A DNA stretch of 64,000 nucleotides from Globodera rostochiensis (taxonomy: Eukaryota > Nematoda > Chromadorea > Rhabditida > Heteroderidae): the NCBI GenBank assembly GCA_018350325.1, contig JAEVLN010000008.1, positions 3,305,794-3,369,793 on the forward strand, given 5' to 3'. Shown here one piece after another: positions 32,718-44,940 of the stretch. A program made the position numbers and the translations under genes. The notes under the pieces were generated by a model. It did no database searches, had not been told where the DNA came from, and saw only the letters and a program-made list of their open reading frames with translations. How positions within the stretch are numbered: the stretch's first letter is position 1; each line of letters begins with the position of its first letter.

Positions 32718-35700
32718 TCAGTTTGGCTGCTGATGTCGCCGAATAAACTCCATCGCTTCCCGTTCAGCCGCCTGCGCGTCCTCGCGCGTCTGAATAATTT
32801 TTAGAAAAATATTTAAAATTGGCCATGGATCGATCGGTCCGGCTTGCTGTCAAAATGCCGACACAATAAGCGAGAATTGAATCTCGAATAATCAAATCGA
32901 TCAATCGCACACAAAAATCTGGTCATTGCCATACCTGTCGGACGCATTCGGCAAGGTTCGGGTACAATTGTCCGCTGGACGCCGTGCCGCTGCTGGACAA
33001 ATTCGACGGGGAGGGCGCCCGAAGGGCATCCGAAATGGCCTGAACAAATTTGGAGTGAGTAAATTTTGATGTTGGCATCCCCGGAAGCCAAAATTCGGGG
33101 AAAACCGCGACATTTTCTAACCCCCGACATGCCCCGGTTCCCCCCCCCCGACAAATTTTGGCAACCCATCCCCTGAAATCTGAACAGAATGGTCAGCGGG
33201 TCGATCATTTTGTGCACACTGATCGGAACTCAAACTGTCGTGTCCGTCCGTGCCGAAAACCCTCTCCTCACATTTTGCAGCACCGACGAAGGGCACTCGC
33301 TGTCGAGCGATCGTTGGTCATGGGCCACCGTTTGATCTTTGCCGCCGCCTCCGGCAACACTTTTGCTGCTTCGGTTGGACGACGAGTTTGCGGCATAGCC
33401 GAGCTCAACCTGAACAACACATAGGCCCGGAATCAGATACTCTCCAAACATTGGCACTTTTTGAAGGATTCCGCGATGCCAGCCCCAAAATGTCCGGAAT
33501 TAAGTTTTACCCCACCCCCCCCCCCTTTTTGAGTTCCCCCGCACTCCAATCGCGATCAGAAATCCCGGACAAACAGAACACGCGCGACCCTTTTCCCATT
33601 TGCAAGTCCAAAGTGCCCAAAAGCAACCACCTGTCGAAGGAGTTGTGCCGCTTCGTCACTCAATGGCGGCCCATCATCGGTGTCCTGCTCCTCGTCGCTG
33701 TCGTTCATCACCATCTGAACGACCACAAAGCCAACACATTGAAAGAATCATCATGGTCATGATCAAGTCCAGTGGAAAACCATTCTCCTCACCAGTCTCG
33801 GCTTTCGCACCACCTCCACGGGGACGCCTCGCAAAGCGGCCAGCCGCTCTTCCAGTTCCTCAATGGGTGGCGCTTAAAAATGCGCTTAAACTGTGAAAAA
33901 TTTTGCCTAAGGCAATTCAAAAATTTTGCCTGAGGCAATTTAAAAATTTTGCCTGAGGGCAATTTAAAATTTTGCCTGAGGCAATTTGAAAATTTTGCCT
34001 GAGGCAATTTAAAAATTTTGCCTGAGGCAATTCGAAAATTTTGCCTGAGGCAATTTAAAAATTTTGCCTGAGGCAATTTAAAAATTTTGCCTGAGGGCAA
34101 TTTAAAATTTTGCCTGAGGCAATTCGAAAATTTTGCCTGAGGCAATTTAAAAATTTTGCCTGAGGCAATTCGAAAATTTTGCCTGAGGCAATTTAAAAAT
34201 TTTGCCTGAGGCAATTTAAAAATTTTGCCTGAGGGCAATTTAAAAAATTTGCCTGAGGCAATTCGAAAATTTTGCCTGAGGCAATTTAAAAATTTTGCCT
34301 GAGGCAATTTAAAAATTTTGCCTGAGGGCAATTTAAAATTTTGCCTGAGGCAATTTGAAAATTTTGCCTGAGGCAATTTGAAAATTTTGCCTGAGGCAAT
34401 TTAAAAATTTTGCCTGAAGGCCATTTTTTGTTTTTATTCCATTTTCTTCCCCAGGAAATGTAACCAACCGACGGGTAGACGCGCAGTGTTGGACGGCATC
34501 GCCTTCGCTGTGCCAATGTTTTGCTGCTGGCCTTTGACCACCGGTTGCGAGCCGTTCGGTTCCTCAAATTGGTTTGGGTCGTTGAGTCGCGCAAGACGTG
34601 CCTCCAATTCGCCCCAATCATCAGCTGCTGTAGGGGAAAACGTTTTGTTTGATCAGACTGTTTTTGTGATCAGATCAAAGCCCCATGACTCGAATATCGG
34701 CACGGAATGAATCAGAAAAGTGATCAGAGTTTGTGGCAACATTCTCCGGGCATCAATCAAATTGGATTTGGGACCAATTGTTGCAATCTCTTTGATGACC
34801 CGATCAGAGGGAACAGTGTGTCCGATCATCCTGGCCCTAAAATCGCCCCAGGCGCACTCGCCTTTTCTCTGTCCTCCACCACCAGAGGTGCCGCCGCCAT
34901 TTCTGCCCATTTGCGTGCCGTTGTACAACGAGCGCAGAGACGGGGGCGGCATCTGATCACTGCCCCAGGCGTTTTGCTGCAAGGGTTGGCCAATTGGTGG
35001 CAAATCGCGCGACTTTTCAGCCCACTGGCGACTTTGGTGACCCTTTTGTTGCTGTTTGGGATCCTGAAGATTTAGAAAAAGTTGACAAATCAACCCAGGA
35101 TGGCCTCTGTTTTCCATAAAATTTTGACGCAAATGGTAAATCATCAAATTCGTCGGCCCTACGACGTTGGGGATCAGAACATAACGAGCTGACCCTCAAC
35201 CAATTGACCAACCAACCGTATGGGTAATAAATACAGTAGTATCCACCGTACGGGAATTTTTGCTGAATCCGATTCAGGGGAATAAATCTTGTGCAGTAAG
35301 CATCCCAGAAATCAGTGCCCCAAAAAAAAAAATTATCAAAATGTCTGTATCCGTCCATATTTACACCAGCAGGGATGGGCGGAATCCCGATTTCCGAAAA
35401 TTTTTAAACCTCGGAATCCCGATTTCCGAAAATTTTTAAACCTCGGAATCCCGATTTCCGAAAATTTTTAAACCTCGGAATCCCGATTTCCGAAAATTTT
35501 TTAACCCTCGGAATCCCGATTTCCAAGAATTTTTGACTTCGTGCCCATCCCTGATCTACCTACACCCACGCACCGTCAGCAAGCAGTAGCAGGCGTTGCA
35601 CACCGGCACCGGCTTGGCCGACGACACGGCGGGCACCGCGCACTTTTGGCCGACGCAACGCTCGCAAAAGCCGAAGCCGCATTTTGCACAGCCAATCTGT

Positions 35701-35979
35701 CAATCAACGGACGAAACAATACAAAACATGAAATTTTGGGCATTTGTTTTATTCAAAAATTTTGACATCCCCCAATTTTTATGTCCAATTTCCACCACCC
35801 ACTAGGGATGCTCGAGAGTTGAAGGTTACCGAGTCAAGACTCGAGACCGACAAGTGACACCGAGACCCAAAAACACTGAGAAACTTCTCGATTCGAGACT
35901 CTCGAGCATTCCTATCACCCAACTCACGCACTTCCTTCCGACGGCGTGTGTATTCGGCCATACAATTTGTGCACGGCAT
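32718..35979 (-). CDS. ZFYVE19: FYVE zinc-finger protein, ZFYVE19/ANCHR-like abscission checkpoint regulator
   Basis: ANCHR binds phosphoinositide and ESCRT-III/VPS4 and delays cytokinetic abscission. Nine exons join in phase (35979-35932, 35696-35574, 35063-34775, 34627-34469, 33872-33793, 33714-33631, 33409-33272, 33039-32935, 32789-32718) for about 365 aa. Exons 1-2 make an N-terminal FYVE-type finger: MPCTNCMAEYTRRRKE, then IGCAKCGFGFCERCVGQKC and VPVCNACYCLLT. Two MIM-like segments follow, ELEARLARLND and IEELEERLAALRG, as in ANCHR. Then an acidic NDSDEEQDTDD segment and a C-terminal helix AQAAEREAMEFIRRHQ. The finger lacks the full RKHHCR basic patch of classical FYVE domains, also true of ANCHR. 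Introns 3 and 2 hold a tandem repeat and a MITE respectively... the tandem repeat is in the intron between 33872 and 34469. The donor at 34774 is the least certain junction. Confidence 0.8.
33896..34425. repeat. Tandem repeat, ~21-24 bp unit, in an ANCHR intron
   Basis: About 24 copies of TTTTGCCTGAGGCAATT with variable A/G at the spacer (TTAAAAA, TCGAAAA, TTGAAAA) and occasional GAGGGC variants. Each unit contains the palindrome TTGCCTGAGGCAA, so both strands look alike. It gives a spurious 195-aa open frame. It almost fills the intron between the two MIM-like exons. Confidence 0.95.
35371..35553. mobile_element. MITE with internal 32-bp repeats in an ANCHR intron
   Basis: Ends are inverted: CAGGGATGGGCGG at the left, GTGCCCATCCCTG at the right. 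The interior is five copies of a 32-bp unit (GGAATCCCGATTTCCGAAAA...). A separate inverted element with AGGGATGCTCGAGAGT ends is at 35804-35915, in the first ANCHR intron. Confidence 0.75.
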
Positions 35980-36301
35980 TTTCCTCGTATTCCTGCTGCT
36001 TTTGTTGTTGTTTTTGCGCAAGCCAAAACAGTCAAACAACGCCGGCGGCGCTTTCATAGAAATGGTCAAAATGGCACACAAAGAAAAGCAAATATTTTTA
36101 CAAAAATATTTTTTTATGCAAAAAATGGGCAGTTTCGTGTTGTATAATTGAAAAATGTCAAAAATGCATATAAAAAATTTATTAAAATGAAATAACAACG
36201 AACAAAAAGAAACGAATAAAGCACGAGCCGGCAAATGTTCGAGATTTCTCTCAAACATGCACCAAGAATGTCATCACGACTCTCAAGAACAATTACCCGT
36301 G

Positions 36302-36765
36302 GCGGGACAAAATCCCTAAAAAGTGATTTGTCCGCTTTTTGCTTATTAGGGATTATGTCCGTTTGTGATTTTGTCCGCCTTTTGCTTATTAGGGATTATG
36401 TCCGTTTGTGATTTTGTCCGCTTTTTGCTTATTAGGGATTATGTCCGTTTGTGATTTTGTCCGCCTTTTGCTTATTAGGGATTATGTCCGTTTGTGATTT
36501 TGTCCGCCTTTTGCTTATTAGGGATTATGTCCGTTTGTGATTTTGTCCGCTTTTTGCTTATTAGGGAGTATGTCCGTTAGTGATTTTGTCCGCCTTTTGC
36601 TTATTAGGGATTATGTCCGTTAGTGATTTTGTCCGCCTTTTGCTTATTAGGGATTATGTCCGTTAGTGATTTTGTCCGCCTTTTGCTTATTAGGGATTAT
36701 GTCCGTTTGTGATTTTGTCCGCTTTTTGCTTATTAGGGATTATGTCCGTTAGTGATTTTGTCCTA
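36302..36765. repeat. Minisatellite, 43-bp unit, about 11 copies
   Basis: The unit contains GTCCGCTTTTTGCTTATTAG and GGATTATGTCCGTTTGTGAT, with variants CCTTTTG/CTTTTTG and TTTGTG/TTAGTG. Located upstream of ANCHR. Spacers are not unique, so it is not a CRISPR array. Confidence 0.95.
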
Positions 36766-37711
36766 GCGCTCAGTTACCTAATTACACCCAAACTACCTTT
36801 TTTCGTCAAAATGTCGTGGACACAAAGAATGAATGGACCTATCGGATTGGATTGGTTGTTGAAAATGCGCAATTTGAGGGGGGGGGGGACTTTATTATTG
36901 GTCGTCCGCGCGTTGCATAAAATGGAACGTGTGTAAGTGCGGGACGGGACGGATGGGGACGACGACAACGACCGATTGATCGGGACAAATTTTGATTTGG
37001 TGATGGGGGGGGCGGATGATTCATATAATCATTTCATCGCGTCTACCATTCATTCATTCATTCATGAGGGAGGGAGGAATGTGAGTAAGTGAGTGGGAGA
37101 GGGGGGACACTCATTCCGATCACAATTTTGCTGACTGATCAAAATGAGCAAATACTTCGATCGCTAAGTGATCAAAACACTTTTATAGAGTTGGACAGAA
37201 GCGCCCCAGGAGTCGGGGGATTTTTTGGGAAAATCCCGTGGATTTTACACTTTTGTAAATGTTCGATTTTGAAGCATTTGTGCAGCACTGTCTCGGTCCC
37301 GTTTTGCCCCTAAAATCCTCTGGTTTTGTCCAATTCTACAAAACAACAACATTTATGTGGAGGAAAAAAAGGAATCAAAATCGCCCATCCACAGAAATGA
37401 AAATTGTTCTCCCTCCCCGTTTGTTCGTTCGTTACATTATTTTTACAACAGCAACATTCAATGAATAGATTAGATGGAATAAATCGTGAAATGAAGCGAA
37501 AGTGCGAGTCAACAAAATAATTGAAGGAGTATATAATAATAATGGCAAAAAGGGGGCTGATCAGTTTAAATTTGGGGGTTCATACCGCTTTTGGATTAAA
37601 AGTGATCTCTCTCTGATCAGTACCTAATTGGTCCTCCGATCACAAATTGGAGGATGATTTGAATGATGGAGATGATCAATGGGGGGGGGGCGGAAAGCAA
37701 AAATCAACAAA
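36766..37711. other. Spacer between ANCHR and TRIM genes
   Basis: No exon recognised. Contains G-runs (36882, 37001), a short ATTC repeat (37045-37065) and the TRIM 3' flank (37560-37711), which is duplicated at about 55130-55300. Confidence 0.55.
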
Positions 37712-40461
37712 TCAGAATAAGCCATAATTCTCATCAAACCGCTTGAAATCGTCGCGCTGCCGCTGGCGCAAAGACTGCTCCAAGTTGGCGGCCACAGTGC
37801 GTGCCGAGGCGGGCGGATAATTGCTGTCGCTGTTGTTGTTGTTGCCGCTGCTGAAGGCAGCGCTACCAGAAGCGCCGCCGGCGCCACCGCCCCCAGCACC
37901 TGCACCCAAATTGCCCCGGAGGCGCGAACGACGACGCTGCGCGACCAGAATGGGCGGCACCTTTTTGCTTCGAGGTCTGCTGCTGTTGCTGCTTCCCACC
38001 AGATTGGGGCCGTCATCGTTGTCTCCGGTGCCGCCGCCACTGCTGAACACAAAATGATGCATTGGGCGAGCCCTGCGGGGAGGGGGGATAAATGGCATAA
38101 TGTGTGCCAAAACCAAAACATTTTCTTCTTCAATTCAAACTGCTCACCCTGAAGACGCTGTCGACGACGTTGCGGTTGGCTGTTGATCAGGACCAAAAAT
38201 TGACCCGTATTGGCGCAAATAGTACAGCGACGGTTGTTGCGGTGGCGGCGGCAGCGGCGGTGCACTGCTCGGAACCGGCGGCAGACTGGCGCCAAAGTCG
38301 TCCTGCCAACGCTGGAGCTGTCGTTCAAACTCCATTTTCAACTCGTTCAGGCGCAAAAAGTGCTAAAAACACGTCACGTTCCTATTTTTTGAATATCAAC
38401 AAAAAAAAGTCGGACGACCTCGTTAAGCTGTTCACACTGGTGGATGGCCTCGCCAACTTTTGCCTCAACGTCCTCCTTCAGCGCACTCTGTTCACTGTCC
38501 CGGCACTCACTTTGGAACACACGGAAACAGTCGAGTTTGGCCAACAATTTCTGCAAAGTTCTCACTACGGAATTTAATTTCACAATTTTTTTTTGTCTAA
38601 AAATTAATTGAAATTTTCAAATTTTGTCATTTCCTTTCCTACTCACCTCCTGCACGGCCTCGAATTGCCGGGTGACGTCGGTCTGCAGGCTGCGCGTCTC
38701 GTCGCCCACTCGCTGCGCCTGGTACAGAATCTCCTCAATGCGCAGAACGGCCAACTCGCGGTCCCCGGCACTGGCCAGGTTGACCAACGGCACTACCGTA
38801 TGCTGAGAAATTAAATAGGTAATACATAAATTCGTTCGGGATTTTGTCGATCCCAATTCGTTACGGGCCAACTCGTTCCCCTACCCGACTCGTTCCCTGC
38901 ACCCCGACTCAACAAAAATAAAACAAATTTTTTCAATGTCGAAAAAAAGTGTTTCTAGGGGGTATTCGAAAACGAGTTGGGTGGGTTTTTACCCAGTGTG
39001 GGGATCTCCCTCCCGTCGCATTTATCCAAAAAAAGCTCTCCACAAATTTTGTAAAACCCTCAGGGATCGTCGGGATGGACGGGATTTAATTCCCCCCCCC
39101 CCCCAAAAAAAAGCATTCAAAACTTGTCGAAACATAAAAAGAACACACACCAGTTTATGCGAGTGCACAATGCAGAGCGCGCAGATGATTTGCTGAAACA
39201 GAGAAATGGACAATTATTGTATTAAACGCGAAATTTTCAAAAATCCGGAATTTGCCACGATCTGATTAAAAAAACAGACCAATAATTCCTCAACAATTAA
39301 AAACAAAATAAAATCACCTTGTTAGCCGGCGGCCCGTTGCAGTCCTTGCACATGAACAGCTCGCTGCCCGGCACTCTCTTGGCACAGCTGTGGCACATCA
39401 TCAATTGCTGCTGCTGCTGCTCGTCCTTCTTCGTCTGCGTGCCGGCTTCGCGTGCCGCCGCATTTGTTATGCCGTCAAAATACTCATCGTCTTCCAATTG
39501 TACAGTTTGGTGAAACTTTTCGACCATATCTAAAAAAAATAAAATTTTAAAAATAATTAAATATTCCCATAAAAAAGTGCCAATGCCGACCTTTGATGGC
39601 ATAGTTCGTGTTCAGTCCGCCGTCCGGAATCAGGCACATTTTGCGACACTGCGGGCACTGCACGTTGTTCTGCACGGACTGGACAAGCGTTGAGACGGGG
39701 CCAACGCCTAGGGTGTCTAGCACATAATGTACCAATCATTATTTGGGGGGGGGGGATGCCAAAATTTGAATGAAATGGACAAAAAAGTGGCTGATCAATG
39801 TGGCCAAATTATTTTCAACAAAAACCCAAATGCATTTTGTGTGATTGTGTCGCAACCAACCGAAAAAATCCTCGCCGACAATGCGGTGGACAACGTTGGG
39901 CACCTTGTCCAACCCGTTCACACAGTCCAAGCAGTACGTGTGCCCACATTCCAACTGCAAAAAAAGTGAAAAAAAAATTATGACGAATTGTTTATCAGTA
40001 AAGTCTAATCAATCATCAACTTTTTTTGTGGCAATGTGCCATCAAGCATACACTTAAAACAATTGAATTAAAAAGAGGTGCCGGAACCAGGGTTGCAACG
40101 GCTATCCAAAATCCGGTCTTTTTTTTCAACCCAATTTCTGTTTTTTCGTCTTAGGCGGCCCGTCGCAACCCGGGTGCAACGGTCAAACAATGGCACATGG
40201 CCAATTCGTGTTAAATCCAACCAAGCACATGGATGGAGGTTTCAATGCCAAATTCGAACTGAACAGCTCGGGAATGGCTCAATTTGAATTTACGAGAATT
40301 ATCGGAGGAAGGGTTTCCCGGTTCGGCCCTCCCATACACACCCACCCACACCGTCAAGAATTCACTATTGAACAAACGACCTGCTTCGGCTCGGAGAACA
40401 AATCTTTGCACACCGGACACTCCAATGACTCCTTCAACGACTGGTCGCCCGGTGATGCCAT
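37712..40461 (-). CDS. TRIM/RBCC protein: RING, B-box, coiled coil, Gly/Ser-rich tail
   Basis: Probable E3 ubiquitin ligase. Nine exons join in phase (40461-40381, 39954-39861, 39716-39591, 39529-39318, 39192-39151, 38802-38647, 38550-38419, 38362-38148, 38072-37712) for about 472 aa. The RING is split over three exons: LECPVCKDLFSEPKQ, LECGHTYCLDC and VQCPQCRKMC, giving C3HC4 spacing with a long loop before the last pair. A B-box follows (CHSCAKRVPGSELFMCKDC, then CALCIVHSH). Exons 6-8 are helical and charged (RELAVLRIEEILYQAQRVGD, KLDCFRVFQSECRDSEQ) as in a coiled coil. The C-terminal exon is Gly/Ser/Asn-rich with a basic SRPRSKK stretch and ends RFDENYGLF. There is no NHL, SPRY or FN3 domain. 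The start is the first Met, 143 bp after the stop of the upstream gene. Confidence 0.85.
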
Positions 40462-40604
40462 CTTTTTTGAGAGACAAACGCTTAAAAATCTTTCAGAAAA
40501 TGTGAACAAAAAAACCCCCCAAAAAAAAAATATTCAGAGAATGGTCTCAACTTATCGTTTTCCAAAGAGTTCAAAATATTTATGATCAATAAATATGAGA
40601 TTTT

Positions 40605-43600
40605 TTACAACTCCCGCTCCATTTCATCATCATCATCTACATCATGCACAGTTTGAACTTCTTTCCGTCCACCAACACCATTTTTGCCCATTCCATCGTC
40701 AACTTCATTCAGTGCAGAACTGTGGGGCCCCGTCGTTGCCAAAGCCAACGATGATGGCGGTTGTTGTTGGTGGTGGTGTTGAAGCTGTTCGGGCGGCGGA
40801 ATTTCCTCGCCCATGCCACTGTTGGGTTGATGGTGAACGAAATTTGGTGCTGAACACATAAATACAAATTTGAACTTTTTTTGCCACCCCCCATTTTCCA
40901 ACAAAACACACCAAGTACGGTCAGCTGTTGATGATCATCTGTTTTTCGAGCAGTACCACCTGCCAGCGTCGTGCATGTCGTCGGCCGATGTTGCTGTTGT
41001 TCACAATCAGCATTGCCATTCACTTCCTTCCGCTCTTCTTTTTCCCCACTTTTTGTTCCATGAACGACATGCTCTTCCGCTTCCTTCTCCTCCTCGTCGT
41101 CGTCCGGCTCCGGCGCCTCGGGCAACAAATGGTCAATGGACGAGCGTCGGTGGATGAGTCGTTCGGCCAACTCTTCGGCGGACAAGTCGGACTCCGACAG
41201 CGGCTCGTAGTTGCTGTTGCTGGAACTGGCACAACAACAGCAGCTGCATTGCTAAAAAGATTAAATAAAAACATTTTAAGCCTTTTTTGTTTCTCCCAAA
41301 AAAATTTCGACACACCACCGGATGCTGCTGTTGTGGGTGCTGGTTGGAGGAGGACGGGTTGGAGCAGTACAACAACGCCGCCGACGATGATGAGGCGGGA
41401 AGTTGTTGCAAATCCGCCGGCGGTTGACGACGCGCACAATTTGACGACGAAGAGGAAGAAACTGCACAAAATTGCTTTTTGTATACTATTTTTTGGGTTG
41501 TTGAATATTTTCGGCGGAATTTCCTTTTTTTAATTTGTCAAATTTCGTTAAACTTTTAAGTTTTGCTCGACCCACCGCATTCACCGCCGCCTCCACAATT
41601 GCGCAGTGCTGCCGCCGCCGCTTTTTTGTGTTTGTTGGCCCGATGCGTTTCCGCCACAATGCTCTCAATTATGTTGATGATGTTGCGCTTGGCCGCGTCG
41701 TCGCGCGACGACTGCGCCGCCACCGCCGCCGCCGAATTCGCCCGCGGCGTCGTCGTCGTCTGTTGCGGCTGCTGCGCAAAATGGGCGGCAGCGGCTGAAA
41801 ATGACGGGGGAAATATATATATATATTATATGTAAAAAAGGCCTAAAACTCTGCAACAAGAACTTGCTTAAAAATTTTTAGAAATTTTCATTCCCATCAA
41901 CAACAAGCAGTATATATGCAAATAAAAAGGCATTTTTTTTTGTCAAGTGATACTTTTTTCATTCGGTCACCAATAAAAATTAAAAAGCTAAGCGAGTTTA
42001 AAACCCCAATTTTTTTTTTTGCAAGATGGTGGTAGCAAAACTCCGAACCTTAACCGGACCCAACACTGTCACTTTTTACATACAAATTGCCCCATAAATC
42101 CAAAAACTTACAACTTTTCCCTCCTCCATGCCCTCCGGCGCTGATTGTTGTAGTTGTTGACGTCGCCGTCGTCGTATGCTGCTGCTGCTGACTTCGCTCA
42201 TCGCCGGCCCCGCGCTTGCGCTTCCGTCCACCGCCTCCAGCGCCAACCGGCGTGACGGCGGCACCTTGCGCCTGCGTCGCCGGTGGATGAGCAGCGGCGG
42301 CACTGGCAATCTGTGTGGGCGGGGTGGGGGAATTGGCTAATCATCATATTTATCGATTATTATTGATCGGAGTCTTCTACAGAATTTTGTGAACGGGGAG
42401 TTGGGTTTTTTAATAGATTTTCAAAACAAAAAAATTCCAAAAAAAGCAAGCAATCAGCGGGAGAGTGAGAGGGATACACCTCCCCGACCAGCTCCATTGC
42501 GCTGCTCACGCCCGAGTCGTTGTCCGGAATCTCCAAGTTTGTGTCGATGATTTCCACCCGACGGTAGAGCAGACGTTCACAGAGCAGTCTAAACAATCCG
42601 GGGCATTAAATTTTGAAAAAAGGAGGGAGTTTCTTTTTGCAGAAAATTGATTGTTTTGTAAATTTTCCATAACCAGTGCGTTCTGCATTTCTTGCAAAAA
42701 AAAAAAAAACATTTGTTTTACTTTCGACCGAGCCCCCCAACCCACCGACAATTTTTTTCTAAATATTGACGGACGTAGCCTGGGGGGGGGGGAGGAAATT
42801 TTTCCTAATATTCCCCCCGCCACACAAAAAAAAAAACTTGGCCTACAAATCGCCCCCCCCCCCCCCTCTCGCCCCAAAAAATGAAAAGAACAAACAATAA
42901 TTATGGGTAAAATTGGGCCTTATTTAGCACTTCATTACACATAAATCGGCACGGCACGCCCGCCAAAAAAAAAGCTAAACCAAAAAACGCCGGTTAATCA
43001 AAAAAAAGTCGCTTAGAACACAAAAAACTCTAAAAAAATGATTTTACCTCTGTGAAAATTGTCATGAATGTGTTGAGCCTCGCGACTTTTTTTGCTTTAC
43101 TAATTGTTTTTTAAACATTAAAAAAACAAACAAACCGTTTCAACTGCTTGAGATGGTTGATCTCCTTCTTCACGTGATAAATGCGATGTCTGAGCCTATT
43201 GTTCGTCTGAATGCAAATTTTAACCAAAAACTTTTCTGGAAAAAGGCACAATTTCCAAAAAAAAAATTCAAAAATTAAACGAAGGCGTCGACTTGAAACT
43301 TGCAAAAAAACATGGAAAAAAATGGCGGCTCTGGCATAAAGAAATATTCCAATAAATAATTTTGTTTTAAATAAATTGTGCCGCCCGCCCCCCCCCCCCC
43401 AATTCTTTGGTAAACCTCAAAAATGTGCTCGTAACAGTCAAGCAAACAGCGATGTTTGGCCATGTACAGCTGCGCCTCCTCATCGTCGTCCTCCTCCTCG
43501 TCAAGGCAACTTTGTTCGTCGCTCGAGTGCGACAACAACAGTCGCCGTCGTTCTGCTAAATGTCCAAAATCACAACTAATGAAGCACAAAAACTCGCGCA

Positions 43601-43750
43601 GGGCGCCTAAGCCTTAAAGCCGCTCTACAAATGGCCAAACAATTTAAACAAAATTAAAGTCCCCCAAATGCTAAGCGCTTCAGCAGCACACTCACCGTCC
43701 GCGCTAGAATATGTTTGCTTCTGAAGGGCGTAATCAGCCGGTATTTCCAT
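40605..43750 (-). CDS. Coiled-coil nuclear protein resembling INO80 complex subunit E (or TFPT)
   Basis: Nine exons join in phase (43750-43696, 43555-43416, 43206-43136, 42588-42480, 42310-42112, 41794-41576, 41461-41316, 41251-40912, 40849-40605) for about 507 aa. Order of parts: acidic CLDEEEDDDEEAQ, a coiled coil (RLRHRIYHVKKEINHLKQLK, then RLLCERLLYRRVEI), an Asp/Ser stretch (PDNDSGVSS), a nuclear localisation signal GGGRKRKRG, long Ala/Thr/Gln tracts, NIINIIESIVAETHRANKHK, a Ser-rich and a Cys-rich patch, and a second acidic segment (EAPEPDDDEEEKEAEE). The coiled coil-acidic-KRKR order parallels INO80E and the coil resembles TFPT, both INO80 remodeller subunits; sequence identity is weak, so this is a suggestion. 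It ends 143 bp before the TRIM start on the same strand, consistent with an operon. Confidence 0.6.
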
Positions 43751-44019
43751 GTTTTACCTTGAACAAACAGGCGGGTTAACTTTTTTTTAAATTTTTGCAA
43801 TTTTTTTGCGAAATTTGATCCAAAAAAATGAATTTTAAGTCGGCACGCTTGGCATGCCGTTTCGGCGACGGGGACGTTTGTACGGCAGTTAAAATTTTTT
43901 TGTTTATATAGAGCAGATGAATTTATGGCACGAAAATAAATCAATAGTTTTCACTTCTCTGCCTGATCGATCAGGCAAAAATGGTTATTGATTTCTGGGT
44001 TTGCCTTTCCGTTTTATCG

Positions 44020-44235
44020 CCAAGTTGGGCGGTTTATTTAAAACCGCCAAGTTGGGCGGTTTATTCCCAAGTTGGGCGGTTTTATTAAAAACCGCCAAGT
44101 TGGCCAAGTTGGGCGTACTATTTAAAATCGCCAAGTTGGGCTTAACGCCAAGTTGGGCGGTTTAACGCCAAGTTGGGCTAAACCGCTAAGTTGCCAAGTT
44201 GGGCGTTTTATTTAAAACCGCCAAGTTGGCCAAGT
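44020..44235. repeat. Tandem repeat of GCCAAGTTGGGCGGTTTA
   Basis: About ten degenerate copies of an 18-22 bp unit, with ATTTAAAACC linkers. Confidence 0.9.
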
Positions 44236-44502
44236 TCCAATCGAATTCGCATTTTCAAAAATTTAAAATCAGCACCTTTTAACTTTAATCGAAATTTTCG
44301 CAACTTTTAATGTAAATATTTTTAAAAGAGACGAACTTTGTGACCCGCTCTCATTGTGACAACAGCGGGAAATACAATTTATGTAACGATAAAAATGGAC
44401 GGAATTGGGAGATCGGTCGAGCAAATCAATGATTTTGGCCAGCGTGGGAAATGGGAAATGAATACAATAATCAGAGACACAGTATCCCCCCTCCCCTTAC
44501 AT

Positions 44503-44761
44503 CAGAGGCGTAGCCCGGGGGGGGGGGGTGGGAGGACCCTTTGTTTTGTATTTTAAAAATTTTAAATCATTTTTCTTAAATCAAATAAATTTTCCCGGGC
44601 GGCGCCTATCGACAAAGCCGACCCACTCCCCTAAAAGTAAAGCAGAATTCGCAACAAAAAAAATTGTGAACATCATTAACAAAAATGGTTTTAAAAAGTA
44701 AAAATAATTACCTTTTTTAAAATTAGCCCACCCCTCCCAAAAATTCCTGGCTACGCCTTTG
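44503..44761. mobile_element. MITE-like element related to the presenilin-intron MITE
   Basis: Inverted ends CAGAGGCGTAGCCC (left) and GGCTACGCCTTTG (right), G-run just inside the left end, and an internal CGGCGCCTATCGACAAAGCC box like the element at 4844-5361. Flanking CTTACAT occurs on both sides but offset by three bases on the right, so the target duplication is imperfect. Confidence 0.6.
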
Positions 44762-44940
44762 TGGCTTACATTATTGATTGATTAATATTATTAGACTTCC
44801 ATATGCTCTCTTGCGTCATGCCAGCTGAGTGATCGAGCATCCGGTGTGGGCACCAAATTCACCTTTTTTTCGTGGGGACAAATTAGTAGAACATTTTCAG
44901 GGAGTTACGGGGCAATTCCAATCCGAATTTTGCAAGAAAT

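Larger units (their letters stand above)
43751..44940. other. Spacer between INO80E-like and DIS3L2 genes with repeats
   Basis: No supported exon. A tandem/inverted repeat of GCCAAGTTGGGCGGTTTA fills 44020-44235. A MITE-like element lies at 44503-44761. A 96-codon open frame at 43654-43944 mostly overlaps exon 1 and intron sequence. Confidence 0.55.

Noticed and set aside
33789..34376. 195-aa minus-strand open frame full of FKLPQAKFLNC-like repeats
   Set aside because: It is the translation of the intronic tandem array; the real ANCHR exon only covers 33793-33872 in another frame.
36302..36765. Possible CRISPR array
   Set aside because: The whole 43-bp unit repeats without unique spacers, and the genome is eukaryotic.
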